Origin: Planctomycetia bacterium
GTDB lineage: Bacteria; Planctomycetota; Brocadiia; Brocadiales; Brocadiaceae
DNA length: 64,000 nucleotides
Direction of reading: 5' to 3'
Assembly (NCBI GenBank): GCA_015075005.1
Contig: JABTVC010000002.1
Span: forward strand, 1,470,259 to 1,534,258
In this document: positions 31,811-41,659 of the stretch, one piece after another
Position numbering within the stretch: the stretch's first letter is position 1
Layout of the letters: each line of letters begins with the position of its first letter
Notes under the pieces: model-generated
What the model was told of the DNA's origin: nothing
Seen by the model: only the letters and a program-made list of their open reading frames with translations
The model's database searches: none
Position numbers and translations under genes: made by a program

Positions 31811-31898
31811 ATCCCGACAGTGCGTTTTCTGTGGATAACTCTCATGATAATAAAATCTTACCGATTCAGTAAATCACCCCGGCAGGAGTTGAACATTT

Positions 31899-32720
31899 AT
31901 GACCAAAGGAAGTGATTCAAGGGAGTTTTTTGAGATATTTAAACCACCACAGAAGGTAGAAACTATTGAAAAAGGCGAGGGTAAATCTCAGACAGAATCT
32001 GCGGAGGCAAGCAATCAGCCAAAACCATTTGTCCCGGATGATAACCCTGCTCTTAAATCAACCACAACATCGGACCCGCTGGGGTGGATAAAAAAAACAA
32101 GCGCAGAAGAACCCGCTATAAGGGAAAAATCAAAAGACCAAAAACCTGTCTTTGCTTCGTCAAAAGAAGAACGGTCTTTCCGCAAAGACGAGGTGATATT
32201 ACGACAAGAGACCTTAATTATTGGCGCTATTGCGGCAACTTTTTTATCAATCGCATGTTTTTTTATTGGACACAAAGTTGGGTACAATAAAGGTGTAGTG
32301 AGCCGGGCAGAAGAATGGTTGGAAACATTAGAACAACACGATACAAAACAGTCTGCATTTAAACAGCAAAAACCTGCGGAGATTCCGCAAAAAACGATAA
32401 CCAAGTCTGTCTCCGTAAAACCGGAAAAACAAATTGAACAACCAAAGCCGGTTATTAAAGATAAATGGACATTACGCGTAGTTTCTTATAAAAACACCAA
32501 AGAAGATCTTGCGAAGGCTAAAGACATAGCAAAAACAATTCAGAGCATGTTGGGGTATGATGCATTTATTGTTAATACGGGTAAGGAAATTTTCATCTGT
32601 GTAGGGGAATATGAAGAAGCAGACAATGCCGGCTTAATCAGTGCTCAAAAAGCACTGGCTGCGTTTAAATATGAAAATAAAAAACCATTTGAAGGGTGTT
32701 ATCCTGTACGTATGAGATAG
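31899..32720 (+). CDS. SPOR-domain membrane protein
   Basis: 273 residues. The cytoplasmic N-terminus is low-complexity and charged, a single membrane helix lies near 110-125 (IIGAIAATFLSIACFFIG), and a Lys/Pro/Gln-rich linker leads to a C-terminal SPOR-like domain (WTLRVVSYKNTKEDLAKAKD, then DAFIVNTGKEIFICVGEY). SPOR domains bind denuded peptidoglycan. The start has a GGCAGGAG site 11 bp upstream. The small basic protein gene follows after 16 bp. Confidence 0.75.
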   Translation: MTKGSDSREFFEIFKPPQKVETIEKGEGKSQTESAEASNQPKPFVPDDNPALKSTTTSDPLGWIKKTSAEEPAIREKSKDQKPVFASSKEERSFRKDEVILRQETLIIGAIAATFLSIACFFIGHKVGYNKGVVSRAEEWLETLEQHDTKQSAFKQQKPAEIPQKTITKSVSVKPEKQIEQPKPVIKDKWTLRVVSYKNTKEDLAKAKDIAKTIQSMLGYDAFIVNTGKEIFICVGEYEEADNAGLISAQKALAAFKYENKKPFEGCYPVRMR

Positions 32721-32736
32721 ATTTTTAGGAGGAATC

Positions 32737-33021
32737 ATGAGTATTGATAAAAGTTTAAAAACGAAGGGTAAGTTGGTGAGACCCAGAAACGTATTTACAA
32801 GGACAGAGCGCATCAAACTACTTAAGGGCGAGGGGAAATGGGATACAACGATGTCAGTCTTTGGTATTCCCAAGGTAAAAACCGTTAAGCTCAAACTGAA
32901 AACGAAGTCAGAGAAAAAGGCTGCTGTGACAGAAAAAACTGCCGGAGCTGCACCAGCAGCGGGAGCGCCTTCTGAAGCCATCACATCCGCTTCTGCGGTC
33001 AAGGGAAAGACCAAGAAATAA
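32737..33021 (+). CDS. PVC small basic protein with Ala-rich tail
   Basis: 94 residues. MSIDKSLKTKGKLVRPRNVF, then RTERIKLLKGEGKW and SVFGIPKVK match the PVC-superphylum small basic protein family (TIGR04137 as I recall it), which usually has about 60-70 residues. Here the tail is extended with a Lys/Ala-rich part. The role is unknown; its basic nature suggests RNA or ribosome binding. A good SD (TAGGAGG) precedes the ATG. The stop overlaps the start of the aminotransferase gene (TAATG). Confidence 0.8.
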   Translation: MSIDKSLKTKGKLVRPRNVFTRTERIKLLKGEGKWDTTMSVFGIPKVKTVKLKLKTKSEKKAAVTEKTAGAAPAAGAPSEAITSASAVKGKTKK

Positions 33022-34124
33022 TGATTGCCTGCAGGATGTCAAAACTTGACTCCTCTGGAATTCGAAAGGTCTTTGATCTGGCGCAAAAAATGCAAAATCC
33101 GGTGAACCTTAGCATAGGTCAACCGGATTTTGACGTTCCCGAGGAGATTAAAACTGAGGCCATTCAAGCTATTAAAGACGGTACAAATAAATATACCGTC
33201 ACACAAGGGATAACTGAACTCCGCGATGGATTACTCAAACGGCTTCAGAAGGAACGCGGAGTGAATGCCGAAAGTATTATGATCACATCGGGAGTCTCAG
33301 GGGCATTGACACTAGCCTTCATGGTGCTGGTCGATCCCGAAGATGAGGTGCTCATTCCAGATCCCGCATTTGTGAGTTACAAACATTTAACTAATTTTTG
33401 CGGCGGAAAAGCCGTTTTTGTTGATACCTACCCAGACTTTAAATTAACAGCGGCACGCATCCAACCTCATATCACAAAAAAAACCAAAATACTTATTATC
33501 AACAGCCCTGCCAACCCAACGGGAGCAATGTGTAGTTCCGAGGAACTAAAGGAAGTTGCAGAACTGGCAAGAAAATACCGCCTCCTTATTATTTCAGACG
33601 AGATATATCACGACTATGATTACAATCAAAAATTTGACAGTGTTGGCAGGTACTATGAAAAGACTTTAGTTCTGGATGGTTTCTCCAAGTCATTCGCCAT
33701 GACAGGCTGGCGAATGGGTTATGCGGCTGGACCATTCAGTATTATTAGTGAAATGATCAAGCTGCAACAATACACCTTTGTCTGCGCCCCTTCTTTTGCT
33801 CAGTATGCACTCTCGCGTTCATTAGGAACAGATGTGAGTAAACATATTGCCAGCTATCAAAAGAAAAGGGATTTGATGTATGACGGACTAAAGGACACAT
33901 TCCCATTGGTAAAACCAGGAGGGGCGTTTTACCTTTTCCCTCAGGTACCCTGGGGTACCGATGAAGAGTTTGTAACGGCAGCCATTCAGAAAAATCTCTT
34001 AATAATTCCCGGCAGTGTCTTTTCTGAGCGTCACACCCACTTCCGCATCTCTTACGCCGCCACAGATGAGACCATTAAGCGTGGCATAGATATCCTTAAT
34101 GACCTTGCTGAACAAAAACTTTAA
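33021..34124 (+). CDS. class I/II PLP aminotransferase
   Basis: 367 residues, fold type I. Conserved features: SIGQPDFDVPEEI, NSPANPTGAMCS, SDEIYHDY, and the PLP Lys in DGFSKSFAMTGWRMGY. The similarity is to aspartate/alanine-type aminotransferases of the AspC/PatA group; the exact amino acid cannot be decided from the sequence. It overlaps the stop of the small basic protein gene by one base, indicating translational coupling. Confidence 0.92.
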   Translation: MIACRMSKLDSSGIRKVFDLAQKMQNPVNLSIGQPDFDVPEEIKTEAIQAIKDGTNKYTVTQGITELRDGLLKRLQKERGVNAESIMITSGVSGALTLAFMVLVDPEDEVLIPDPAFVSYKHLTNFCGGKAVFVDTYPDFKLTAARIQPHITKKTKILIINSPANPTGAMCSSEELKEVAELARKYRLLIISDEIYHDYDYNQKFDSVGRYYEKTLVLDGFSKSFAMTGWRMGYAAGPFSIISEMIKLQQYTFVCAPSFAQYALSRSLGTDVSKHIASYQKKRDLMYDGLKDTFPLVKPGGAFYLFPQVPWGTDEEFVTAAIQKNLLIIPGSVFSERHTHFRISYAATDETIKRGIDILNDLAEQKL

Positions 34125-34861
34125 AACCGTATTGCAACCAAGGGAGTCTACCGACATGAATTAATTAATATAGAAAAATACTGCACAGGACATTTTACAT
34201 GGTTTTCTGTCATACAAAATGTCTCGATTTGATAAAGACTGGGATATACGGGCAATGGGATTTTTTTATAAGCAGTGCAGATTTCACTGTCCATGCTGTC
34301 GGTCACAAATTCATTACAGATTATAGCCTTCTTACTCATAAATTTCCTTTTGAGATTCCTTGCTGTAAAGATATTTCTTAAAAATCATTTTCGGCAATAC
34401 GGCTGTCTTTTGTCAGGGGCAGAGATGTAGTGCAATATGCCTATACAAAAGACCCTTTACTTTGCTGAATTTAAACTTGTTTAATACAATATCAAAAAAA
34501 ATGCCATGAATTAAAAAAATAGTTTAATTGTACTATTTAGTAGTAACTACTTAAACAGTAAATAGTTATCATTATGTGATAACCTAAATGAGATATCCAT
34601 ATGGAATGAAACACGTGTGACATGTCACAAAAGTGTGTCGGCACATAGGTGTCACATGTCACATTATGTGGTAGGCGAACGATACAAAACACAAGGAATA
34701 TTATTGTGATTACAGGTATATTACTTTGAAGAAATGAGAGGTAGTATTGTATTTTCTTTGCTAAAACGATCAAATAGTGTATCACGTTTGAGGGCATACA
34801 TCGTAATACCCAAACGATGACAACAGATTGCTAAACAAGTTTATCACCATTATATTACTTG
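34125..34861. other. intergenic region with operator-like palindromes
   Basis: No supported gene between the convergent aminotransferase and thioredoxin-like genes. It is AT-rich except for the palindrome pair at 34616-34663. Short frames here have no family. Confidence 0.5.
34616..34663. promoter_or_regulatory. pair of TGTGACATGTCACA-type palindromes
   Basis: TGTGACATGTCACA at 34616-34629 is a perfect 14-bp palindrome. A related TGTCACATGTCACA is at 34650-34663, so the centres are 34 bp apart (near three helical turns). The half-site TGTGA resembles that of the CRP/FNR superfamily, but the spacer is 4 bp, as in FNR-like sites, and not the 6 bp of CRP. The genes on either side end here, so no target gene is obvious. 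Confidence 0.45.
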
Positions 34862-35350
34862 CTATTTCCTCATCAATGCACTTATCTCGTCATCAAAATC
34901 TTTTTCTGATACATAGCCGATGTGTCTGCTGGCCACCTTGCCATTTTTTCCATAAACGATGGTGGTTGGATAGGCCCTCAGATCATGTGCCTCAGCAATA
35001 TCATCCCCGCCAAGATACACGGGATAGTTAATGCCCGTTTTTTTAATGAACGGAGGAACTACTTCCGGCCCATTCTCATCAAACGCAATACCGATAATCT
35101 CTACACCATTGGTTTTGTATTTATTGTAAAGATTAATGAAGCCCGGTATTTCTTTCCTGCAGGGTGGACACCACGTTGCCCACAGGTCTACAATCACCAC
35201 CTTGCCTTTATTACTTTCAAGCAAAGAGTTTAACTCGTCAAGTTTTATCCTGCGAACCTGGTCTCCCGCGCAGGCAATCAAATGACCCAGGCATAGTACC
35301 GCAGCAAACAAAGCAAGAAACCCCATGTAGCTAAATATTTTTTTATTCAT
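34862..35350 (-). CDS. TlpA/ResA-like thioredoxin lipoprotein
   Basis: From the ATG at 35350 about 162 residues (a possible earlier start at 35362). A signal sequence ends in LIAC, a lipobox, so it is probably anchored outside the inner membrane. Thioredoxin fold with the WCPPC active site (LWATWCPPCRKEIP), GVEIIGIAFDENG and a cis-Pro region (AYPTTIVYGKNG). Members reduce disulfides in apocytochromes or supply electrons to periplasmic proteins. Stands alone on the minus strand. Confidence 0.88.
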   Translation of the reverse strand: MNKKIFSYMGFLALFAAVLCLGHLIACAGDQVRRIKLDELNSLLESNKGKVVIVDLWATWCPPCRKEIPGFINLYNKYKTNGVEIIGIAFDENGPEVVPPFIKKTGINYPVYLGGDDIAEAHDLRAYPTTIVYGKNGKVASRHIGYVSEKDFDDEISALMRK

Positions 35351-35433
35351 GATGAGCTCCATTCCATGAAAATTTTACTTGCAGGATAGTCGCAACAAAA
35401 AAATTAATCGGACTCTAAATTTTATATAGTAAC

Positions 35434-38031
35434 TTATTCACCGGCGGTAAAAACCATCTTTCCAGTTTCCATATCCACCCTGATCGTTGTGCCCTCCGCA
35501 AACTTCCCTTCCAAAATCTCCATAGAGAGTGGATTTTCTATCATCTGCTGTATCGTACGCTTTAACGGTCTGGCGCCAAAGTGTGGGTCAAAACCCTCCT
35601 GCACCAACTGTTCTTTTACCTTGTCCGCAACCACTAAACGATAGTTATTTTTTGACAACCGCTTCTGGAGATCTTTCAACTGTATCTCAGCAACCTGTCC
35701 TATCATCTCCTTTGATAGCCCGTGGAATATGATCGTTTCGTCGATACGGTTAAGAAACTCAGGCCTGAATGCCTCTTTCAAGGCCTGCTTCACTTGTCTT
35801 CTCAATTCTTCCTCATTTTCCGGACCCGTAAGGTCTTGTATCCACTGGCTTGCAATGTTTGAGGTCATTGCGATGATAGTATTTTTAAAGTCCACCGTTC
35901 GGCCATGTCCATCGGTTAATCTGCCATCGTCAAAGACCTGCAGTAAGATATTAAATACGTCACGATGTGCCTTTTCTACCTCATCGAATAAAATTACGGA
36001 ATACGGTCTTCTGCGAATCGCCTCGGTCAGACGTCCGCCCTCTTCATATCCAATATACCCGGGCGGCGCTCCAATGAGCCGTGCCACGGAGTGTTGTTCC
36101 ATGAACTCTGACATGTCGATGCGCACCATCGCATTTTCACTATCAAACAAAAAGGCTGCAAGGGCCTTGCAAAGTTCCGTTTTTCCGACTCCCGTAGGTC
36201 CGAGAAATAAAAAAGTCCCTATTGGACGGTTTGTGTCCTGAAGCCCGGCGCGGGCGCGACGGATGGCATTTGAAACAGCCCGGATGGCCTCATCCTGACC
36301 AATGACCCTTTCCCTGAGCCGATCTTCCATCTTCAGGAGTTTTTCCTTTTCCCCTTCCAGCATGCGCGTCACAGGAATTCCGGTCCACTTGGATACAACC
36401 ATGGCTATATCATCTTCATCGACCTCTTCATTCAGGAGCGATTTGCTCTTTTGTAATTCCTGCAATTCCTGATGCTTTTCTTTGAGTTTTTGTTCACACT
36501 CACGGACAACTCCGTAGCGTATCTCGGCAACCTTCCCTAAATTTCCTTCCCTTTGCGCCGACTGCTCATCAATGCGGGAACGTTCGACCCTGGCGTTAAT
36601 TTCTTGTATCTCTTTGATGACCTTCTTCTCGTTTTCCCATTGGGCACGGAGGGCGCCCGATTCTTCTTTTAAATCCGACAACTGCCTGTCGATCTTCTCC
36701 GTGCGTTGTTTTGATGCAGTGTCTTTTTCTTTTTTTAGTGCCTCTTTCTCGATCTCCAGCTGCATAATCTTACGTTCAATCTCGTCGAGTTCAACAGGCA
36801 TACTATCGATCTCTATTCTTAGCTTCGATGCTGCCTCGTCAATCAAGTCAATGGCTTTGTCAGGTAAAAACCGGTCTGAAATATATCGCTGGGAAAGTGT
36901 GGCTGCAGCGACGATCGCAGAGTCTTTAATGCGCACCCCATGGTGCAATTCATATCGTTCCTTCAAGCCCCTCAGGATTGCAATGGAATCCTCTACGGAG
37001 GGTTCGCCTACATAAACTGGCTGAAATCGTCTCTCTAATGCGGCATCCTTTTCGATGTGCTTTCGGTATTCATCCAGGGTAGTAGCACCCACACAGCGCA
37101 ATTCACCGCGGGCAAGCGCCGGCTTCAGCAAATTGGATGCATCCACTGCACCTTCAGCCGCACCAGCCCCTACTACTGTATGTAATTCATCAATAAAGAG
37201 GATAATTTGACCTTCTTTTTCACCCACTTCTTTGAGTACTGCCTTAAGACGGTCTTCAAACTCACCCCGGTATTTTGTCCCAGCAATCAGGGCGCCCATG
37301 TCTAAAGACATCACCCGCTTATTTTTCAGGCTTTCAGGCACGTCACCATTGACAATACGCTGGGCCAGACCTTCCACGATGGCCGTCTTTCCTACCCCGG
37401 GTTCGCCGATGAGGACGGGGTTATTCTTCGTCCTTCGGGATAAAACCTGTATCACTCGTCTTATCTCATCATCACGCCCAATAACAGGATCGAGCTTTCC
37501 CTTCCTTGCCAATTCCACCAGGTCTTTGCTGTAGCGCTCGAGCGCCTGATACTTTTCTTCAGGATTTTGATCTGTAACCCGATGGCTACCCCGGACATCT
37601 TTCAGCGCCGCGTGGATGCTTTCTTTGGTAACACCCGCCTCGACGAGTATTCTCCCGGCTGAAACATTTCGTTGCCCGGCCAGCGCCAGCAGCAGGTGTT
37701 CCGTGCTTACAAACTCATCTTTCAGTTTACCTGCCTCTTCCCAGGCAAGATTAAAGGTATCCCGAAGTTCCGCACTCACATAGGCCAGACCGGGAGCTCC
37801 CGATCCGCTTACTTGCGGCAATTTATTGATAGCTGCCATCGTTTTGTCGAGAATGACGTTCGTATCAATACCTAATTTTTTTAGAAGAGGAACGACAATG
37901 CCCTGTTCCTGAGTCAAAAGGACTTCCAGCATATGGACAGCCAATATTTGTTGTTGTCGCTTGGATTCCGCTAATTCCTGGGCTTCCTGCACCGCTTCTT
38001 GTGCCTTGATGGTAAATTTATCAAATCTCAT
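35434..38031 (-). CDS. clpB: ClpB disaggregase chaperone
   Basis: 865 residues from the ATG at 38031 ([15 protein letters not shown]). N-terminal Clp_N repeat pair, first AAA+ domain with GEPGVGKT and FIDELHT, a coiled-coil M domain at about 400-530, and a second AAA+ domain with [20 protein letters not shown] and the C-terminal [11 protein letters not shown]. It dissolves aggregates with DnaK. The long M domain and absence of a ClpP-binding loop distinguish it from ClpA/ClpC. No CIRCE-like inverted repeat was recognised upstream. Confidence 0.97.
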   Translation of the reverse strand: MRFDKFTIKAQEAVQEAQELAESKRQQQILAVHMLEVLLTQEQGIVVPLLKKLGIDTNVILDKTMAAINKLPQVSGSGAPGLAYVSAELRDTFNLAWEEAGKLKDEFVSTEHLLLALAGQRNVSAGRILVEAGVTKESIHAALKDVRGSHRVTDQNPEEKYQALERYSKDLVELARKGKLDPVIGRDDEIRRVIQVLSRRTKNNPVLIGEPGVGKTAIVEGLAQRIVNGDVPESLKNKRVMSLDMGALIAGTKYRGEFEDRLKAVLKEVGEKEGQIILFIDELHTVVGAGAAEGAVDASNLLKPALARGELRCVGATTLDEYRKHIEKDAALERRFQPVYVGEPSVEDSIAILRGLKERYELHHGVRIKDSAIVAAATLSQRYISDRFLPDKAIDLIDEAASKLRIEIDSMPVELDEIERKIMQLEIEKEALKKEKDTASKQRTEKIDRQLSDLKEESGALRAQWENEKKVIKEIQEINARVERSRIDEQSAQREGNLGKVAEIRYGVVRECEQKLKEKHQELQELQKSKSLLNEEVDEDDIAMVVSKWTGIPVTRMLEGEKEKLLKMEDRLRERVIGQDEAIRAVSNAIRRARAGLQDTNRPIGTFLFLGPTGVGKTELCKALAAFLFDSENAMVRIDMSEFMEQHSVARLIGAPPGYIGYEEGGRLTEAIRRRPYSVILFDEVEKAHRDVFNILLQVFDDGRLTDGHGRTVDFKNTIIAMTSNIASQWIQDLTGPENEEELRRQVKQALKEAFRPEFLNRIDETIIFHGLSKEMIGQVAEIQLKDLQKRLSKNNYRLVVADKVKEQLVQEGFDPHFGARPLKRTIQQMIENPLSMEILEGKFAEGTTIRVDMETGKMVFTAGE

Positions 38032-38166
38032 AGTTTTACTTTTTAAATAAAATTCCTCACGCGTACACTGATGTAAATATTTACGCCAGAAAACCACACG
38101 GACATCAAATAAATAACTTTACAGCTTTTACACCCCTGTGGTAAGAAAAAGTTATTGAGGGTCGGT

Positions 38167-38964
38167 TTATGCTTGTATCTGCAATACGTCTGACATACTA
38201 TACATCCCTGGTGGCTTTTTTGCTATAAACTTTGCCGCACGTATGGCGCCTCGCACAAACGAATCACGGGTGTGCGCTTTATGGGTAATCTCTATGCGTT
38301 CTCCCAAACTGCCGAAGATAACCGTATGGTCACCGATAACGTCTCCACTACGAACCGCGTGGATACCGATCTGATTCGTGGGCCGGTCACCGGTAATCCC
38401 ATTTCTGCCATAAATAACGTCTTTATCCATCTCTCGGTCTGTTGCTTCGCATATCTTCTCGGCGAGTCGCAGGGCTGTGCCACTGGGTGCATCCTTCTTA
38501 AACCGGTGGTGTGTTTCTATAATTTCTATGTCAAATTCCTTTCCCACCATCTTTGATGCCTGTGCAACGAGATTAAACAGGGTATTGACTCCGACACTCA
38601 TATTAGGAGAGATCAAACAAGCGATCTGTCCGGAAAGGTGCTGTATTTTTTCATGCTGCTGGGCGTTCAATCCTGTCGTACCAATAACAAGGGCAATATT
38701 TTTTCTTGCACAATATTCGGCTATAGCTATCGCAGATTCTGGTGATGAAAAATCAATTAAGACATCCGCATGTGTATTCATTGCCATGGTAATTTTAATG
38801 CCCGTTTCTCCGCCGCCGCTAACCGAGCCAACATCTTTACCTATCGACTGGTGACCTGGTCTTTCCAATGCTGCTACCAGTTTTAACTCAGGATCTTCAA
38901 CGACAAGGGCTGAAATCCTGGCCCCCATCCGTCCAGAGACACCATTTACCGCAACCTCAATCAT
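38167..38964 (-). CDS. dapB: 4-hydroxy-tetrahydrodipicolinate reductase
   Basis: 265 residues from the ATG at 38964 (MIEVAVNGVSGRMG), with an NAD(P)-binding GxxGRMG, the catalytic block ETHHRFKKDAPSGTALRLAE, and GRNGITGDR. It makes tetrahydrodipicolinate for lysine and diaminopimelate synthesis. Its start follows the stop of the rhomboid gene by 4 bp on the minus strand, so both are probably in one operon. Confidence 0.95.
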   Translation of the reverse strand: MIEVAVNGVSGRMGARISALVVEDPELKLVAALERPGHQSIGKDVGSVSGGGETGIKITMAMNTHADVLIDFSSPESAIAIAEYCARKNIALVIGTTGLNAQQHEKIQHLSGQIACLISPNMSVGVNTLFNLVAQASKMVGKEFDIEIIETHHRFKKDAPSGTALRLAEKICEATDREMDKDVIYGRNGITGDRPTNQIGIHAVRSGDVIGDHTVIFGSLGERIEITHKAHTRDSFVRGAIRAAKFIAKKPPGMYSMSDVLQIQA

Positions 38965-38968
38965 CCTC

Positions 38969-39844
38969 TTACCTCTTTTTATACTTCTTACTGGCATTCT
39001 TAAGAAAACTACGTTCCCGCCGTGTCAAATTTCTCAGACCATCCCGATTCACCTTATCCAGGATTTCATCTACCTTGGCGCGCAGATCATGATCTTTCGT
39101 CAGCTCTTTTTCTTGTTGATGAATCTGCCACTTTTTCAGGAGGTTTACAACCCGAAACGAATATCGGACAAATAAAAACCCGTAAACAAGGCCGCCCAAA
39201 TGAGCAAAGTGCGCAATATTGCCACCCTTGGGAACAATACAGTTAAATATCGTAATACCGGCAAAGATCATAACCAGATACTTTGCCTTCATAGGAAAGA
39301 AATAAAAAATGACTGTAGCGTTAGGAAAATACATGGCAAATGCCACTTCAATGGCGAAGATGGCACCGGAAGCCCCCATGATAGGGGTCCATGGAGTAAA
39401 TACACAACAACATATCCCCGCAAAGATACCTGCCGTAAAGTAAAGCGTTAAAAATTGCCGCACGCCGAGTGCCCGCTCAACTTCACTACCAAACATCCAA
39501 AGGCCCAGGAGATTAAATATCAAGTGCCACGGATCCGTTGTACTATGCAAGAACATATAGGTAAAGAATTGCCATACCCATACATGCCCTATCGCATCGG
39601 GCGGATAAAGCCAGAACAACTTTGTGAATTTATCGGAGGCGGGATAATGCCACGGATACGCCAATGCATTTCCTGCGTGTTCATCCGTTAAGGTGTTCAT
39701 TACCTGATTCGACCATTGTAAACTCACTGTCGAAAATAACAATTGTAGCAGAAACACGCTTACGTTTGCAATAATCAGCAGCATGATTACGCGTGTCCAC
39801 TTGCTCCCGATATTTATACCGAAGAAGAGTCTGTTATTGTGCAT
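38969..39844 (-). CDS. rhomboid-family membrane protease
   Basis: 291 residues, six or so membrane helices. The catalytic Ser is in GASGAIF (about residue 150) and the His in FAHLGGLVYG (about 230); a WHLIFNLLGLWMFG helix (about 108) carries the conserved His and Asn of the oxyanion side. The charged C-terminus ends in a short basic coil. Catalytic residues are all present, so active intramembrane proteolysis is expected. It precedes dapB. Confidence 0.92.
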   Translation of the reverse strand: MHNNRLFFGINIGSKWTRVIMLLIIANVSVFLLQLLFSTVSLQWSNQVMNTLTDEHAGNALAYPWHYPASDKFTKLFWLYPPDAIGHVWVWQFFTYMFLHSTTDPWHLIFNLLGLWMFGSEVERALGVRQFLTLYFTAGIFAGICCCVFTPWTPIMGASGAIFAIEVAFAMYFPNATVIFYFFPMKAKYLVMIFAGITIFNCIVPKGGNIAHFAHLGGLVYGFLFVRYSFRVVNLLKKWQIHQQEKELTKDHDLRAKVDEILDKVNRDGLRNLTRRERSFLKNASKKYKKR

Positions 39845-40004
39845 GTTTGAAACTATCTGACCACACGAAATGTCTGGAAAATTCTACTCTTTCAATACTG
39901 AGTAAGTCACAAAATTTAGTACAGGTTATACTAATCCTTTACCGTTAAAAGTCAAGAACGTTTTAGGTTTACGGCTCGTTCGGGTTAAGGATGTGTTAAG
40001 GCAT

Positions 40005-41599
40005 TTATCTGGAAAACAATTTTCTGAAAACAAACATGCCGCTGATAAACAGGACAATATCTGCTCCCCACAAGGCAGGAACAAGAGGCACGACCGCATT
40101 TTCCGCCATTACAATTCCCGTTACCACCAGCGGATAGTAAAGAAACAGGATTACCAGAAAGCTAGCGCCAAATCCAATTATCAGATGTCCGCTGCGCAGC
40201 ATAATCCCAAGTGGGACACCAATAATGATAAAAGTTATACAGGATAATGCCTGCGACAACCTCTTGTGTATGGAAATATCATTTTTTCGTCGTATCTTTT
40301 CATTCTTGGCAATATGTTCCACGCCCTCAATGTCTCCGATATTTTTAATCAAAATATCCCGCTGACTATCTATCTCAGAGATGGATTGGGAAAAAGAGGC
40401 GATTTTTTTGGTTTCGTCAGCCTGCACCGCCGCTGCCGCTGCAACATTGCGCTCGATACCATAAATCCTTTGCTTTTCTCTTTCGATCGATTCTTTGATT
40501 TGCATAATTTTTTTATCCCTATCTTCACTCGTTAATTTCCCAGCCTTCGTTTCTCTCTTTACCCGAATTAAATTTTCATTAACAACAAGGATATAATTTT
40601 TGGCTATCTTACTCTCGTTTTCCAATCCCTCTATCTTTGATTTCTGTCTGGCCAGGTTTTCATTTGACCGCTTCAGTTCCATGGTGAGATCGTCACGCTT
40701 CCTGGATAAATTACTCAATTTCTGACGATAAGCGGGAAGTTCTTTGATTAACATATCATCGGTCTTTTTTGAATCTAATGGCATTCTCACGTTTTTTGCG
40801 AGTTCCTTGTCAATTTCCCTGTTGGACCGGTAGAGTTGAAATATCGTCATATATTTTGCAGAAGATTCCCGTTTCTTTTCGCTCAAAGAAATCTCGAATG
40901 TCGTTTCATTAAACACACCCAAACGAGGTATCTCATCCAATTTTTTGTAATTTGGCTTGAGGAATTCCCCCCGGTGTAACGTGAGCAGTATCTTATTGGC
41001 CGCCTCATCCATTTTAATTGTTCCCTCTTCGGCCAGGATAACATTCGTCACATAGTCATCTGCATACTCAATTACCGCTATGTCTTTATTAATGGTATCT
41101 TCCACGCTTCCTATATAAATCTGGTACGGACGCAGGTCTATCTTTTTCTGAAATGTAGCCAGACGTCCGGCCAGGAGGTTATTTATTGCGCGTTCCTGGA
41201 GCAATATTATTTTATAACAAGACCGCGGTAAAACTTCCGATGATAAAGCCAATGTTATTAAGCTAAAGAGGCCTCCAATAACTAAAACAGGGGTAATTAT
41301 TTTCATCAGGTGTATACCGCACGTCTGGATAGCGACAATTTCATGATCAGCACTCATACGTCCATACGTCATCAGCCGTAGCGGTAAGGATTGCTGAGGG
41401 ATAGAATAAGGGTGGCCTGAATAAAGAGGTGGGGAATAAGTGCCCTAAGGGTGATGATATCGAGACCTTTATGTAACAGTTGAATAGCAAACCCCAAGAA
41501 CATCAGGAATTCAAAACATACGAGTGATGGCAAAAACATCCTGAACCAATCTCTCATAAGATAACGTTCTAATATTTTGTTAACTAATAAATTAGGCAT
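40005..41599 (-). CDS. LptF/LptG-type permease with coiled-coil insertion, one frameshift
   Basis: The N-terminal 75 codons (41599-41372) and the rest (from about 41390 to 40005) are in different frames. One extra C in the TCCC run near 41398 would join them as a block reading LPLRLMTYGRMSADHEIVA, the typical LptF/LptG element after the second membrane helix. C-terminal membrane helices end the protein. LptFG drives LPS export with LptB. The family has about 360 residues; here roughly 530, because about 150 residues of Lys/Glu-rich coiled coil (ELPAYRQKLSNLSRKRDDLT onward) lie in the periplasmic part. The single indel in a C-run may be a sequencing error. Confidence 0.8.
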
Positions 41600-41659
41600 T
41601 TTAGGGTTTTCTCGTAGTATAAAGTTGTTAGAAAATATGGCTTGCCAGCCTGCACGTGA

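Noticed and set aside
34537-34797. Minus-strand frame in the convergent gap
   Set aside because: AT-rich, Tyr/Ile-biased translation across the palindromes and no family; not a gene.
35529-37534. Several plus-strand frames inside clpB
   Set aside because: Antisense shadows of a highly conserved minus-strand gene.
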